Assembly: GCF_010731815.2 (NCBI RefSeq)
Contig: NZ_AP022593.1
Location: 4,712,001-4,776,000 of the forward strand
Length of the DNA stretch: 64,000 nt
Reading direction: 5' to 3'
From: Mycolicibacterium arabiense
GTDB taxonomy: Bacteria > Actinomycetota > Actinomycetes > Mycobacteriales > Mycobacteriaceae
The translations under genes were made by a program, and so were the position numbers. Numbering within the stretch: the first letter of the stretch is position 1; each line of letters opens with the position of its first letter. This document shows positions 51,401 through 58,864 of the stretch, one piece after another. The notes under the pieces were generated by a model, which saw only the letters and a list, made by a program, of their open reading frames with translations, did not search any database and was not told where the DNA came from.

Positions 51401-53178
51401 ATGCGTCGGTGGCGGCGTATCAGGCGGCGTTGCGTTCGGTGACGTTCGCCTCGACGGCGACTGCGTTGGCGGGGTTGAGGTCGGTGTCGGTGGTGGTGAC
51501 TGCCGATGGCGTCGACAGCCTGCCGGGTGTGATCGGTGTGACGGTGGTGGCGCTGCCGATGTCGACGAATGTGCCGTCGGTGGTGGCGACGTCGGCGGTG
51601 AAGTTGTACACCGCTGGTGGTGCTGCGGTGGTGTTGGATCCGGTGCTCACGGTGGTGGATCTGGATTCGAATACGGTGTCGCAGGCGACGGTCACCGTCG
51701 GTGGTGTTGGGTTCGATTCGGCCACTGATTCGTTGGGATTCGTCGATGGCAACGGGATTACGGGGTCGTGGGATGCGGCGTCGGGGACGTTGACTCTCAA
51801 CGGTGATGCATCGGTGGCGGCGTATCAGGCGGCGTTGCGTTCGGTGACGTTCGCCTCGACGGCGACTGCGTTGGCCGGGTTGAGGTCGGTGTCGGTGGTG
51901 GTGACTGCCGATGACGTCGACAGCCTGCCGGGTGTGATCGGTGTGACGGTGGTGGCGCTGCCGCCGATCGTCAACGTCCCACCATTGGTCGTCACCTCGC
52001 TGGCGCAGAGCTACACCGCCGGCGCCACCGCGGTCGTTCTCGATCCGTCCCTCTCGGTGGCCGATCTGACATCGCCGACCATGTCGGGCGCGACGGTGAC
52101 GATCGGGCTCGGCCGAAACGTCAACGACGTGCTCAGCTACACGGGCACGACGCCGGGGATAAGCGCCTCATGGAACGCGGCCACGGGAACGTTGACGTTG
52201 ACCGGCGATGCCTCTGCGCAGGCCTACCAAGAGGCACTTCGGTCGGTGACGTTCTCGTCGTCAACGTCTGCAACGCAGGGGATTCGGACAGTCGCGGTCG
52301 TCGTTACGGATTCGCAACTGGCGCCGAGCATCCCCGCCGTCATCGCCGTGACCGTCTTGGCGAACCAGTCGCCGATCATCGTCGGCTCATTGATCAACGC
52401 GGTGCCCTACACGGTGGGCAACGCTCCGGTCGTCTTGGACCAGTTCGTCACCATCCTCGACGACTCGACCTCGATCCAGGGTGCCAAGGTGCGGATCACG
52501 CTGGGGAAGCAGGCTGGGGACGCGTTGTCCTTCACAGCACCGTCGGCAAGCGGCATCACGATGAGCTACGACAGCGCCAACGGGGTCCTCACGCTCTCCG
52601 GGACGGCGACGGTCGAGCAGTATCAGGCCGCTCTGCGTTCAGTGACATTCTCCACCAGTGCATCCGGGCTCATCGGTCTGCGGACGTTCACGTTCGAGAT
52701 CACCGACCAGCAAGGCCTGGCGGGAACGTCGCTTCCATTCACGGCCATCGTCACCGCGAACTCGGCGCCGCTCGTCACGTCATCGCTGGTCGGCGTGGAC
52801 ATCAAGGTCCTCAACAACGACCCGGCGAAGGTCTTGGACCCGAACATCACGATCCTCGATGATTCCACGTCGCTGACCGGTGCCACGGTGACCATCACCT
52901 ACACCGGGGTGAACCTCGGCGGCAGCGATGTCCTCGCGGCGACACCGCCTGCCAGCAGCGGTATTACGTGGATCTACAACTCGACCACCAGAACGTTGAC
53001 GATGGCTGGCGAGGCCACCGTGGCCGAGTACCAGGCAGCCCTGCGGTCGGTCACATTCGACACCTCGGGCGGCCTACTCAACCTCGCCGTCCGGACCGTC
53101 ACGTTCAACGTGACGGACCGACAGGGCGCGACTAGTCTCGGGCTGCCGTTGACGGTGCCGGTCGTGAGCGTCCTCTAA
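45418..53178 (+). CDS. giant exported repeat protein, probable surface adhesin
   Basis: 2586 residues. A long N-terminus carries a signal (YARYIGRVGALAVSLGVG, ending VAYA at 75); GTG 45535 (VKPNTGYARY) is an alternative start. Residues about 76-280 are acidic, Pro/Ser/Thr-rich and disordered. A VCBS/cadherin-like domain (about 345-460; VTGNLNAVDPNGDPLTATV) follows. About 16 tandem repeats of roughly 130 residues fill 468-2586, each with a VxLD...TIVDxDS, SGATVTIxxGY, GVLTLSGxASIAEYQAALRS and VTF/VTIVxTADG pattern. Similar repeats occur in large calcium-binding adhesins of other bacteria. There is no LPxTG or C-terminal membrane span, so anchoring is unexplained. Adhesion or biofilm function is inferred. 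Confidence 0.85.
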   Translation: MCANTPRHRAGDNSAQAGVWAARQILVNEGSTSGGRRHAVKPNTGYARYIGRVGALAVSLGVGMAVATSPGVAYAETESDPDSPAASGPSGAGPAASSTPASSTPTDSSPDAADVDEPAGPTSASESAADDGGDVPKMNVNSSGGAHTSTYGTSAAGDEDPVVTPGAADLDTVVESEAGQEDETAGPVEEPPAGTSPEPVAEVPTDTSEPIDAPADPVATDGDDSGSPTQPSGESAGGQSEGAQPGPEPSLPQTQTLSVTDDPAPPSESTFQATSFNTLIVPSPSADPLSALLAVPGAIVNVFTGFVGALLTPFLVPGPFAPAPLPGLWAVLAWVRREITHTFFNRSPIAVPIQTGQSLTGVVTGNLNAVDPNGDPLTATVTQQGQFGTVVINANGTYTYTPNGAVPAGGIIDSFKVTITDGPDMHLPGIFGLVQGVFECIARFVGIAQPDTIVKTVPVTVVGSAIGLPPVIVTNPVGPIVTPNSPPVVVDSSLVISDVDSPKLSSATVKVGVGYVQGDVLAYTPTAGRPITADWNATTGVLTLSGEATLAQYQEALRSVTFASAAATLVGAKAILISATDTKNLTSLPALVAVTMLGANVPPLVVTVPVGPIVTAGSPPVPLNPLLTVVDLNSSRLNGATVTITTGFTAGDVLALGPLTNNPVTGSWNAATGTLTLTGEATVAQYQEALRAVTFASTTAAVIGLRTVSIVATDDQSLASLPGLVAVTVLGLPGSAPSVIATVPVKLYTSGGTPVVLDANLTIVDVDSTTATGATVSFDPLTYDPAKDRLDFVGSGSITGAFNATTGVLALTGAGSIAEYQAALRSVRIASDAVVGLRTVTIVVTADGVPSAPGLIAVTIASLPVSTNLPSVIATVPVKLYTSGGTPVVLDGNLTIVDADSSSASGATVTIGGYTNGADTLGYNGSGPISGTFNAATGVLTLSGTASIAEYQAALRSVTFASTAGVGLKPVTIVLTADGVASAPGVVAVTVASLPVSTNLPSVIATVPVKLYTSGGVPAVLDGNLTIVDADSTSASGATVTIGGYTAGVDTLGYNGSGPISGTFDAATGVLTLTGSASIAEYQAALRSVTFASTAGVGLKPVTIVLTADGVASAPGVVAVTVASLPVSTNLPSVIATVPVKLYTSGGVPAVLDGNLTIVDADSTSASGATVTIGGYTAGVDTLGYNGSGPISGAFDAATGVLTLTGSASIAEYQAALRSVTFASTAGVGLKPVTIVLTADGVASAPGVVAVTVASLPVSTNLPSVIATVPVKLYTSGGTPVVLDANLMIVDIDSTSASGATVTIGGYTAGVDTLGFNGSGPISGAFDAATGVLTLSGTASIAEYQAALRSVTFSSTATVGVKPVTIVLTADGATSAPGLVTVTVATLPTSTNLPSVIATTPVKLYTSGGAPVVLDANVTIVDVDSTTASGATVTIGGYTNGADTLAYNGLGPISGAFDAATGILTLSGTASIAEYQAALRSVTFASTAGVGVKAVTIELTADGVESAPGLVTVTVATLPVSTNLPSVIATTPVKLYTSGGTPVVLDANLTIVDADSTSASGATVTIGGYSNGADTLSYNGFGPITGLFDPATGVLTLTGTASIAQYQAALRSVTFASTAEVGVKAVTIVLTADGVPSATGLVTVTVATLPVSTNLPSVVATTPVKLYTSGGMPVVLDANLTVVDADSTSASGATVTISGYSNGADTLGYNGSGLISGSFDVATGVLTLSGTASIAEYQAALRSVTFASTAGVGVKPVTIVLTADDVQSAPGLVTVTVATLPVSTNLPSVIATTPVKLYTSGGAPVVLDASLTIVDADSTSASGATVTIGGYTAGADSLTYNGAGTITGIFNPVTGVLELTGNATIDQYQAALRSVTFSSTATAGVKAVTIVLTADEVESTPGLVTVTVATLPVSTNVPSVVATSAVKLYTAGGAAVVLDPVLTVVDLDSNTVSQATVTVGGVGFDSATDSLGFVDGNGITGSWDAASGTLTLNGDASVAAYQAALRSVTFASTATALAGLRSVSVVVTADGVDSLPGVIGVTVVALPMSTNVPSVVATSAVKLYTAGGAAVVLDPVLTVVDLDSNTVSQATVTVGGVGFDSATDSLGFVDGNGITGSWDAASGTLTLNGDASVAAYQAALRSVTFASTATALAGLRSVSVVVTADDVDSLPGVIGVTVVALPPIVNVPPLVVTSLAQSYTAGATAVVLDPSLSVADLTSPTMSGATVTIGLGRNVNDVLSYTGTTPGISASWNAATGTLTLTGDASAQAYQEALRSVTFSSSTSATQGIRTVAVVVTDSQLAPSIPAVIAVTVLANQSPIIVGSLINAVPYTVGNAPVVLDQFVTILDDSTSIQGAKVRITLGKQAGDALSFTAPSASGITMSYDSANGVLTLSGTATVEQYQAALRSVTFSTSASGLIGLRTFTFEITDQQGLAGTSLPFTAIVTANSAPLVTSSLVGVDIKVLNNDPAKVLDPNITILDDSTSLTGATVTITYTGVNLGGSDVLAATPPASSGITWIYNSTTRTLTMAGEATVAEYQAALRSVTFDTSGGLLNLAVRTVTFNVTDRQGATSLGLPLTVPVVSVL
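46819..53175 (+). repeat. tandem array of about 16 repeats (about 390 bp each)
   Basis: Repeats begin at a conserved PSVIAT/PPLVVT-type motif. Units 4-11 (about 48000-51150) are most alike, with 390-393-bp periods; units 1-3 and 14-16 are diverged, as expected if the array expands from the middle. Minus-strand open frames throughout are by-products of the repeat. Confidence 0.9.
51157..51963 (+). repeat. recent tandem duplication of one 405-bp repeat unit
   Basis: Units at 51157-51558 and 51562-51963 differ at only about five positions by eye, some synonymous (GTG/GTC, GCG/GCA). They encode the NVPSVVATSAVKLYTAGG type. This indicates recent unequal crossing-over or gene conversion. Confidence 0.88.
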
Positions 53179-53531
53179 ACCCGCGACGCCTGGTACTGGG
53201 CGACGAGCCACTCGTCACCCACTCGGGCGAGCGCCACACCGATGTTCAGGTCCAGCGACGGCTGATCGACAAACTCGAACGTCGCGCGCAGGTATCCGAT
53301 GACGGCATCGGTTGCCAGCGTGCGACTTTCGAGCACGCGGTACGAGACGGTCATGCCCGACGGCTGCGACTCGTAGTACGCCGCAACCGCCGCACGCCCC
53401 ACGCCGTACGGGCGCAGGCCCTGGAACACCGCGTCCCGGGCGAACGCGGCGGCCACCCGGCCGGGATCGTGTGCGTCGATCCCGGCCTTCCATTCGTCCA
53501 TGACGGCGACGACGACCGATGCGGCGTCCAT
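53175..53531 (-). CDS. SnoaL/NTF2-like protein
   Basis: A 118-residue cystatin-fold (SnoaL-like) protein: VVAVMDEWKAGIDAHDPGRVAAAF and DAVFQGLRPYGVGRAAVAAYY match the typical DUF4440/SnoaL pattern. Such proteins are small enzymes or binding domains acting on hydrophobic substrates. The start ATG at 53531 lies 1 bp after the SDR stop on the same strand, so it is the second gene of a two-gene operon. Its stop overlaps the stop of the giant repeat-protein gene by 4 bp, convergently. Confidence 0.83.
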   Translation of the reverse strand: MDAASVVVAVMDEWKAGIDAHDPGRVAAAFARDAVFQGLRPYGVGRAAVAAYYESQPSGMTVSYRVLESRTLATDAVIGYLRATFEFVDQPSLDLNIGVALARVGDEWLVAQYQASRV

Positions 53532-53532
53532 G

Positions 53533-54246
53533 TCAGTGGCCCGCACTCTGACCGCCGTCGACGTGCAAGATCTCGCCGGTGACGAAGTTCGCGTTCTCCA
53601 GGTACAGCACGGCGTCGACGACGTCGTCGATCTCACCGATCCGACCGACGGGGTGCAGCGCCGCCAGGGCGTCGTACTCCGACGGATCGTGCATGGGCGT
53701 CCGAATGATGCCCAGTGCAACGGCATTCGACCGGATGCCCCGTGTCGCATACTCGACCGCGAGCGCCCGCGTCGCCGCGTTCACCCCGCCCTTGGTCAGC
53801 GACGCGAGCGTCGACGGCACGTTCGAGTTGGCATGTTCGACCAGCGTCGTCGAGATGCTGACCACGTGGCCACCGTTGCCCTGGTTCAGCATCGCGGCGA
53901 CCGCCGCACGGGACACCTCGAAGAAGCCACGGAGGTTCACACCCGTGATGGCATCGAAGTCCTCGTCGGTGTACTCGGTGAACGGCTTGGGGATGAAGAT
54001 GCCCGCGTTGTTCACGACGGTGTCGATCCGGCCGAAGCGAGCCAGGGTCGCGTCGACGATCCGTTGGCCGACGCCGGGGTCGGACACGTCGCCCGGGATG
54101 GCGAGCACCATCGGGTCGTCCGACTCCGCGATGTTGCGTGAGACGGCGGCGACGGCGTAGCCGAGCTTGCGGTAGCCGGCCACCAGGCCCCCGCCGATGC
54201 CCTGCGATGCGCCGGTGATGAGTGCGACGCGTGGAGTGTTGTTCAT
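53533..54246 (-). CDS. short-chain dehydrogenase/reductase
   Basis: A 237-residue classical SDR with ITGASQGIGGGL (about 10-21), NNAGIF (about 83-88) and a catalytic region in which Ser is in VSISTTL. The usual Tyr-x-x-x-Lys appears as LASLTKGG, that is, Tyr replaced by Leu/Ser, which is notable and may alter activity. ATG 54246 has GAAGGGAACGGAC upstream. It is divergent from a LysR gene and followed by the SnoaL-like gene, so this is probably a LysR-controlled operon. Confidence 0.86.
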   Translation of the reverse strand: MNNTPRVALITGASQGIGGGLVAGYRKLGYAVAAVSRNIAESDDPMVLAIPGDVSDPGVGQRIVDATLARFGRIDTVVNNAGIFIPKPFTEYTDEDFDAITGVNLRGFFEVSRAAVAAMLNQGNGGHVVSISTTLVEHANSNVPSTLASLTKGGVNAATRALAVEYATRGIRSNAVALGIIRTPMHDPSEYDALAALHPVGRIGEIDDVVDAVLYLENANFVTGEILHVDGGQSAGH

Positions 54247-54335
54247 GTCCGTTCCCTTCTCGTGGTGGTGTCCGTGGAAACGCAGCATCGCCCCGGCCCA
54301 CTCCTCGGCGACAGGACCGGAATGCTCGCTGCTGA

Positions 54336-54363
54336 TAGGCAACGCCTACCACTGGACTACGCT
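54336..54363. promoter_or_regulatory. LysR operator dyad and leaderless promoter
   Basis: TAGGC-AAC-GCCTA (54336-54348) is a perfect dyad between the divergent genes. The -10 TACGCT (54358-54363) lies 7 nt before the LysR GTG at 54371. Confidence 0.62.
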
Positions 54364-54370
54364 GACCGGC

Positions 54371-55288
54371 GTGGAGCTGCGCCAGCTGCGCTATTTCGTC
54401 ACGGTCGCCGAGGAGCTGAACTTCGGCCGGGCCGCGGAGCGGCTGCGCATCGCGGGGCCGTCCCTTTCGCAGCAGATCAAGGCCTTGGAGCGGGATCTCA
54501 AGGTCCAGCTATTCGATCGGGACCGTCGCTCCGTGGCCCTCACCGCAGCAGGCTCGGCGTTGCTTCCCCGCGCCCGCGCCCTCGTCACCGATGCAGACGA
54601 CCTACGCAGACAGGCGCAGGGGATGTCGTCGACCGAGCCCGTGCGAATCGGCTACGTGCAGTGGTGCCCGACGGATTGGGCGGAACGGGCGGCCGGCGTT
54701 GCCCAGGTCCGGATCGACACGTGGGTGATGCCGTCGCATGCGCAGGCCGCCCGCGTCGCCGAGGGCAGCCTGGATCTGGCCATCTGCTGGGTGCAGAACG
54801 CTGACCTCGACGCGCTGTCCCTCAACGCCCGCCTGGTGGGCACCGACCGGCTCTACGCCCTCGACGTCGGCAGGGATGCAACTCCCGTCGCCGCGCGGGA
54901 CACCAGCGTCCTCGCCGACGCCGACGAAGCCAGCTGGTCGTCGTGGAACCGGTACGCCGAACAGTTCGCGCGGGACAACGACGCCCGGCTGATCCGGGTG
55001 GACGACGGCGGCGTCACCGGCTCCACGTTCTTCGACCACGTCCGTCGCTTCCGCCGGCCGTTGCTGAACAACCCCCGCGGCCAGAACGATGCGACACCGC
55101 CGGATCTGGTGCGGCGCCCGGTGATCGGTCCGGCTCCGGTATGGACCTGGTCGCTGGTGTGGCGGCGGGCGGAGGTCAACCCCGCGGTGCTGGCTCTCAT
55201 CGAGGCGTTCTGCGCGGGGGCGGACCGGTCGGCCCTTGACGACCCGCAGACGTGGCTGCCGCCAGGCGATCCGCACCGCCGCGACTGA
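54371..55288 (+). CDS. LysR-family transcriptional regulator
   Basis: A 305-residue LysR regulator. The N-terminal winged helix-turn-helix is canonical (LRQLRYFVTVAEELNFGRAA, LSQQIKALERDLKVQLFDR). The C-terminal substrate-binding domain (about 90-290) is less conserved. The GTG at 54371 follows TACGCT by 7 nt (leaderless). It is divergent from the SDR-SnoaL operon, its probable target. The last 92 bp overlap the end of the MFS gene on the other strand. Confidence 0.88.
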   Translation: MELRQLRYFVTVAEELNFGRAAERLRIAGPSLSQQIKALERDLKVQLFDRDRRSVALTAAGSALLPRARALVTDADDLRRQAQGMSSTEPVRIGYVQWCPTDWAERAAGVAQVRIDTWVMPSHAQAARVAEGSLDLAICWVQNADLDALSLNARLVGTDRLYALDVGRDATPVAARDTSVLADADEASWSSWNRYAEQFARDNDARLIRVDDGGVTGSTFFDHVRRFRRPLLNNPRGQNDATPPDLVRRPVIGPAPVWTWSLVWRRAEVNPAVLALIEAFCAGADRSALDDPQTWLPPGDPHRRD

Positions 55289-56420
55289 GTTCCGACGAGC
55301 CGACCCGCAGTCCGATCGCGGCGACCGCGGCGAGGCTCACCACGGCCGACGAGGTGATGAGTGCCAGCCGAAAACCCTGGTGCAGAAGCGGACTGACGAG
55401 CAACGGGCCGACGATCTGGCCGACGGAATAGCCCGTCGTGAGCACTGCCACCGCCCGGGGAAACGCCAGCAGGCGCCCCGCCGCCAGAGCAACGGTACTC
55501 ACGCCGATGAAGGTGCCGCCGAACAACACCGCGCCGATCAACGCAGCCACGGGGCCTCCGGCCACGGCGGGCAACGCGATGCCCACGGCCTGCAGCGCCA
55601 ACGCCGCGACGAGCAGGGTCGGGTGTGACCAGCGTCTGCTGGCCGCCGCCCACAGCGCTGCCGACGGTGCGGCTGCCACCCCGACGACGATCCATGCGCT
55701 GTTGCCGAGCCAGCCCGGAGAACTCTGGCCGATGGCGGCGACCAGGAACGTCCCCGCGATGATGTACCCGACTCCTTCGAGGGTGTAGCAAGCGAACAGC
55801 ACGATGAACCAGCGCCGTGAATTAGCGGTCGCCACAACGGAATCCGCCACTGGACCGGTGCCTTCGGCCGCGCCGCGCATGTGCCATGCCACGGCCGCGA
55901 TCAGGGCCGCCAGCGCAGCCGACGACCACCACGCGGTGCGCCATCCGGCCGTCGGCAGCAGCAGGACCAGGGCGCCCGACAGCGCTATCCCGACGCCCAC
56001 CCCGCCGAAGCCCCAGCCCGGAAGCTGCGCGGACCGGCCTCTGGCATGGTCGAGCATCCAGTCGACGGCGATCACGAACAGCAGGGCGCTCGCGAACCCT
56101 GCGACCGTGCGGACGACGAGCCATCCGATGACGCCGTCGCACAACGGCATCGCGGCCAGGCTGGCGACCACGAGGACCAGCGCCGCACGCCAGGTGAAAC
56201 GCGTACGGACCAGTCTCGGCGCGACGGCACCTGCCATCGCGCCCGCGAGGTAGCCGACGTAGTTGGCCGTCGCAAGACCGCCAGCGGCCGCGGGACTGAG
56301 CCCGCTCTGGGCGGTCATCAGCGGAAGGATCGGCGTGTAGACGAAACGACCGATCCCCATGGCGGCGGCCAAGCCGGCCGCGCCGCGGGCGATGTGAACG
56401 TGGGGGTGCTGCCAGGTCAT
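55197..56420 (-). CDS. MFS transporter (YbfB/YjiJ-type)
   Basis: A major-facilitator transporter of about 407 residues with about 12 predicted spans. Family features are RFVYTPILPLMTAQSGLSPA near the N-terminus and GWGFGGVGVGIALSGALVLL mid-protein. The ORF runs from 56456, but ATG 56420 (MTWQHPHVH) is the likelier start. Its last 92 bp overlap the LysR gene tail-to-tail. Proteins of this type are putative exporters; no substrate is visible. Confidence 0.83.
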   Translation of the reverse strand: MTWQHPHVHIARGAAGLAAAMGIGRFVYTPILPLMTAQSGLSPAAAGGLATANYVGYLAGAMAGAVAPRLVRTRFTWRAALVLVVASLAAMPLCDGVIGWLVVRTVAGFASALLFVIAVDWMLDHARGRSAQLPGWGFGGVGVGIALSGALVLLLPTAGWRTAWWSSAALAALIAAVAWHMRGAAEGTGPVADSVVATANSRRWFIVLFACYTLEGVGYIIAGTFLVAAIGQSSPGWLGNSAWIVVGVAAAPSAALWAAASRRWSHPTLLVAALALQAVGIALPAVAGGPVAALIGAVLFGGTFIGVSTVALAAGRLLAFPRAVAVLTTGYSVGQIVGPLLVSPLLHQGFRLALITSSAVVSLAAVAAIGLRVGSSELSRGGADRLAAATSAGRQGPTGPPPRRTPR

Positions 56421-56505
56421 CCTGCCATCGTGGGCAGAGCGCCGCGGCATGGCCACGACCCATTTGCTCGCAGCTGTGAGGCCTTACCTCACAGCGCCGT
56501 TCGAG

Positions 56506-57129
56506 CTAGCGAGGAGGCAGCAGCGGTGGCGGCGGGGGTGAGACCACCGGCACGTACGCATTCGGGTCCGGGGGCGGCGGTGGTGGCGGCCCGTCGAAGT
56601 ACCCGGGCGGCGGCGGACCGTTCAGGGAGTGGTACCCCTCGGGAAGCGGAGGTCCCCCGGAGTAGTCGCCCATCGCAGGAGGCCCGTTGGACCCCGGCGC
56701 GTTCGTCGACACGTACCCGGGCGGCAACTGAGGTGCGGGTCCTGCGCCGGGCGGAGGTGCAGACTGCACCGGCATCGCGTCGCCGTACGGGTTCTTCGCC
56801 TGGTTCCACGCGTCCTTGAGGAAGCCCAGCGGACCCGAGCTGGATCCCGACCCGTACTTGGGGTCGGTGATCTCGGGAACCATCGGCTCACCCATGGGCG
56901 GCGGCGCGGGAGCCGCGACCACCAGTTCGCCGGGCGGGACCGGCACGGGCTGCCCCGGCGGTGGCGGCGGGGCAGGCTCACCCGGCACCGGTGTGGGAAC
57001 GAGGGGCTCGGCACCAGCGGGTCCGGCCAGGCCCAGCGCGAACGCGCCCAGGCCTATCGCCGCGCCGGCCACCACGATCTTGGCGGCCTGCACGGGTGAG
57101 GTGGCGCGGTCGCGCCGACGTGCGGTCAT
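56506..57129 (-). CDS. exported Pro-rich protein, hypothetical
   Basis: A 207-residue exported protein. A signal peptide (IVVAGAAIGLGAFALGLAG) is followed by a mature chain that is very rich in Pro and Gly (APPPPPGQPVPVPPG, PPPPPPPDP), with one non-repetitive segment (PLGFLKDAWNQAKNPYGDAM). The start ATG at 57129 has a -10-like TAGCCT 8 nt upstream (57143-57138), so it may be leaderless; a TTG at 57135 is in frame. A cell-envelope role is likely; there is no specific function. Confidence 0.75.
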   Translation of the reverse strand: MTARRRDRATSPVQAAKIVVAGAAIGLGAFALGLAGPAGAEPLVPTPVPGEPAPPPPPGQPVPVPPGELVVAAPAPPPMGEPMVPEITDPKYGSGSSSGPLGFLKDAWNQAKNPYGDAMPVQSAPPPGAGPAPQLPPGYVSTNAPGSNGPPAMGDYSGGPPLPEGYHSLNGPPPPGYFDGPPPPPPPDPNAYVPVVSPPPPPLLPPR

Positions 57130-57174
57130 GAACAAGGAGGCTAGCGCCTCCGCGCTCCTACCGCGCCGTCACGA

Positions 57175-58824
57175 TCAGATCGCCGGTCCCAGCAGGTCGT
57201 CGGCGTCCTTGATCACGTACCCGTAGCCCTGCTCGGCGAGGAAGCGTTGGCGGTGTGCGGCGTACTCGGCGTCGAGGCTGTCGCGGGACACGACCGAGTA
57301 GAACACCGCACCGCCGCCGTCGGCCTTGGGGCGCAACAGCCTGCCCAGGCGCTGCGCCTCCTCCTGCCGGGATCCGAACGTGCCGGACACCTGGACCGCG
57401 ACGCTGGCCTCGGGCAGGTCGATCGAGAAGTTGGCGACCTTGCTGACCACCAGGGTCTGGATGTCGCCGCGCCGGAACTGGTCGAACAGGATCTCGCGTT
57501 CGGCGTTCTTCGTCGAACCCTGGATCACGGGTGCGTTCAGCTCCTCACCCAACTCGTCGAGCTGGTCGAGGTAGGCCCCGATGACCAGCGTCGGCTCGTT
57601 GGGATGACGTTCGAGGATCGACTTGACCACCGGGATCTTGGTCCGCGCCGTCGAACACAGCTTGTAGCGTTCCTCCGGCTCGGCGGTGGCGTAGAGCATG
57701 CGCTCGTTGTCGGTCATCGTGACGCGCACCTCGATGCACTCGGCAGGCGCGATCCAGCCCTGGGCCTCGATGTCCTTCCACGGCGCGTCGTACCGCTTGG
57801 GGCCGATCAGGCTGAACACGTCGCCCTCGCGGCCGTCCTCGCGGATCAACGTCGCGGTCAGCCCCAGCCGGCGTCGCGACTGGAGGTCGGCAGTCATCCG
57901 GAACACGGGCGCGGGCAGCAGGTGCACCTCGTCGTAGATGATCAGGCCCCAGTCGCGGCTGTCGAACAGCTCGAGGTGCTTGTACTCGCCCTTGGTGCGC
58001 CGTGTGATCACCTGGTAGGTCGCGATGGTGACCGGCCGGACCTCCTTGCGTTCACCGGAGTACTCGCCGATCTCCTCCTCGGTCAGTGACGTGCGCGCGA
58101 TCAGTTCGCGCTTCCACTGCCGTCCCGCGACGGTGTTGGTCACAAGGATCAGCGTGGTGGCGCCCGCCTTGGCCATCGCCGCGGCGCCGACCAGCGTCTT
58201 GCCCGCGCCACAGGGGAGGACCACCACGCCCGAGCCGCCGGCCCAGAACGATTCGACGGCCATCTCCTGGTAGTCGCGCAGCTCCCAGCCGGTCTGGTCC
58301 AGGTCGATCGTGTGGGCCTCGCCGTTGACGTACCCGGCGAGATCCTCCGCCGGCCAGCCGATCTTGAGCAGCATCTGCTTCACTCGGCCGCGCTCACTGG
58401 GGTGCACGATCACGGTGTCGTCATCGAGGCGGGCGCCCAGCATCGGGGCGATCTTCTTGTTGCGCAGCACCTCTTCGAGCACCGCGCGGTCGGTGCTGAC
58501 CAGCATCAAGCCGTGCACGGGGCTCTTCACCAGCTGCAGGCGCCCGTACCGGGCCATGGTGTCGACGATGTCGACGAGCAGCGGCTGCGGCACGGCGTAG
58601 CGCGAGAAGGACACCAGCGCGTCGACCACCTGCTCGGCGTCGTGGCCCGCGGCGCGGGCGTTCCACAGCGCCAGCGGCGTGATGCGGTAGGTGTGCACGT
58701 GCTCGGGGGCACGCTCCAGCTCGGCGAACGGCGCGATGGCCGAGCGGGCGGCGCCCGCCAGCTCGTGGTCGATCTCGAGCAGCAGTGTCTTGTCGGACTG
58801 CACGATCAAGGGGCCGTCGGTCAC
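57175..58824 (-). CDS. xpb: XPB/ERCC3-type DNA helicase
   Basis: A 549-residue superfamily 2 DNA helicase of the archaeal/actinobacterial XPB family, corresponding to Rv0861c (ercc3), a probable 3'-to-5' helicase in DNA repair. Motifs in order: Walker A CGAGKTLVGAA, Walker B with YDEVHLLPAP, GLTATLIRED, and the C-terminal GRLLRPK (motif VI region). The N-terminal 150 residues form the damage-recognition-like domain of this family. GTG 58824 is the start. It lies 40 bp after the larger partner gene. Confidence 0.94.
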   Translation of the reverse strand: MTDGPLIVQSDKTLLLEIDHELAGAARSAIAPFAELERAPEHVHTYRITPLALWNARAAGHDAEQVVDALVSFSRYAVPQPLLVDIVDTMARYGRLQLVKSPVHGLMLVSTDRAVLEEVLRNKKIAPMLGARLDDDTVIVHPSERGRVKQMLLKIGWPAEDLAGYVNGEAHTIDLDQTGWELRDYQEMAVESFWAGGSGVVVLPCGAGKTLVGAAAMAKAGATTLILVTNTVAGRQWKRELIARTSLTEEEIGEYSGERKEVRPVTIATYQVITRRTKGEYKHLELFDSRDWGLIIYDEVHLLPAPVFRMTADLQSRRRLGLTATLIREDGREGDVFSLIGPKRYDAPWKDIEAQGWIAPAECIEVRVTMTDNERMLYATAEPEERYKLCSTARTKIPVVKSILERHPNEPTLVIGAYLDQLDELGEELNAPVIQGSTKNAEREILFDQFRRGDIQTLVVSKVANFSIDLPEASVAVQVSGTFGSRQEEAQRLGRLLRPKADGGGAVFYSVVSRDSLDAEYAAHRQRFLAEQGYGYVIKDADDLLGPAI

Positions 58825-58864
58825 GAGCGATCCCCGCTGCAGTTGTGGGAGGTCATCTGACCCA

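Noticed and set aside
46270..52898. many 90-270-codon minus-strand frames in the giant gene
   Set aside because: They recur once per repeat unit (MVTVAPLADVES type) and reflect the repeated coding sequence on the plus strand.
46819..53175. CRISPR array
   Set aside because: Repeats are about 390 bp, tandem, in frame and protein-coding, without spacers.
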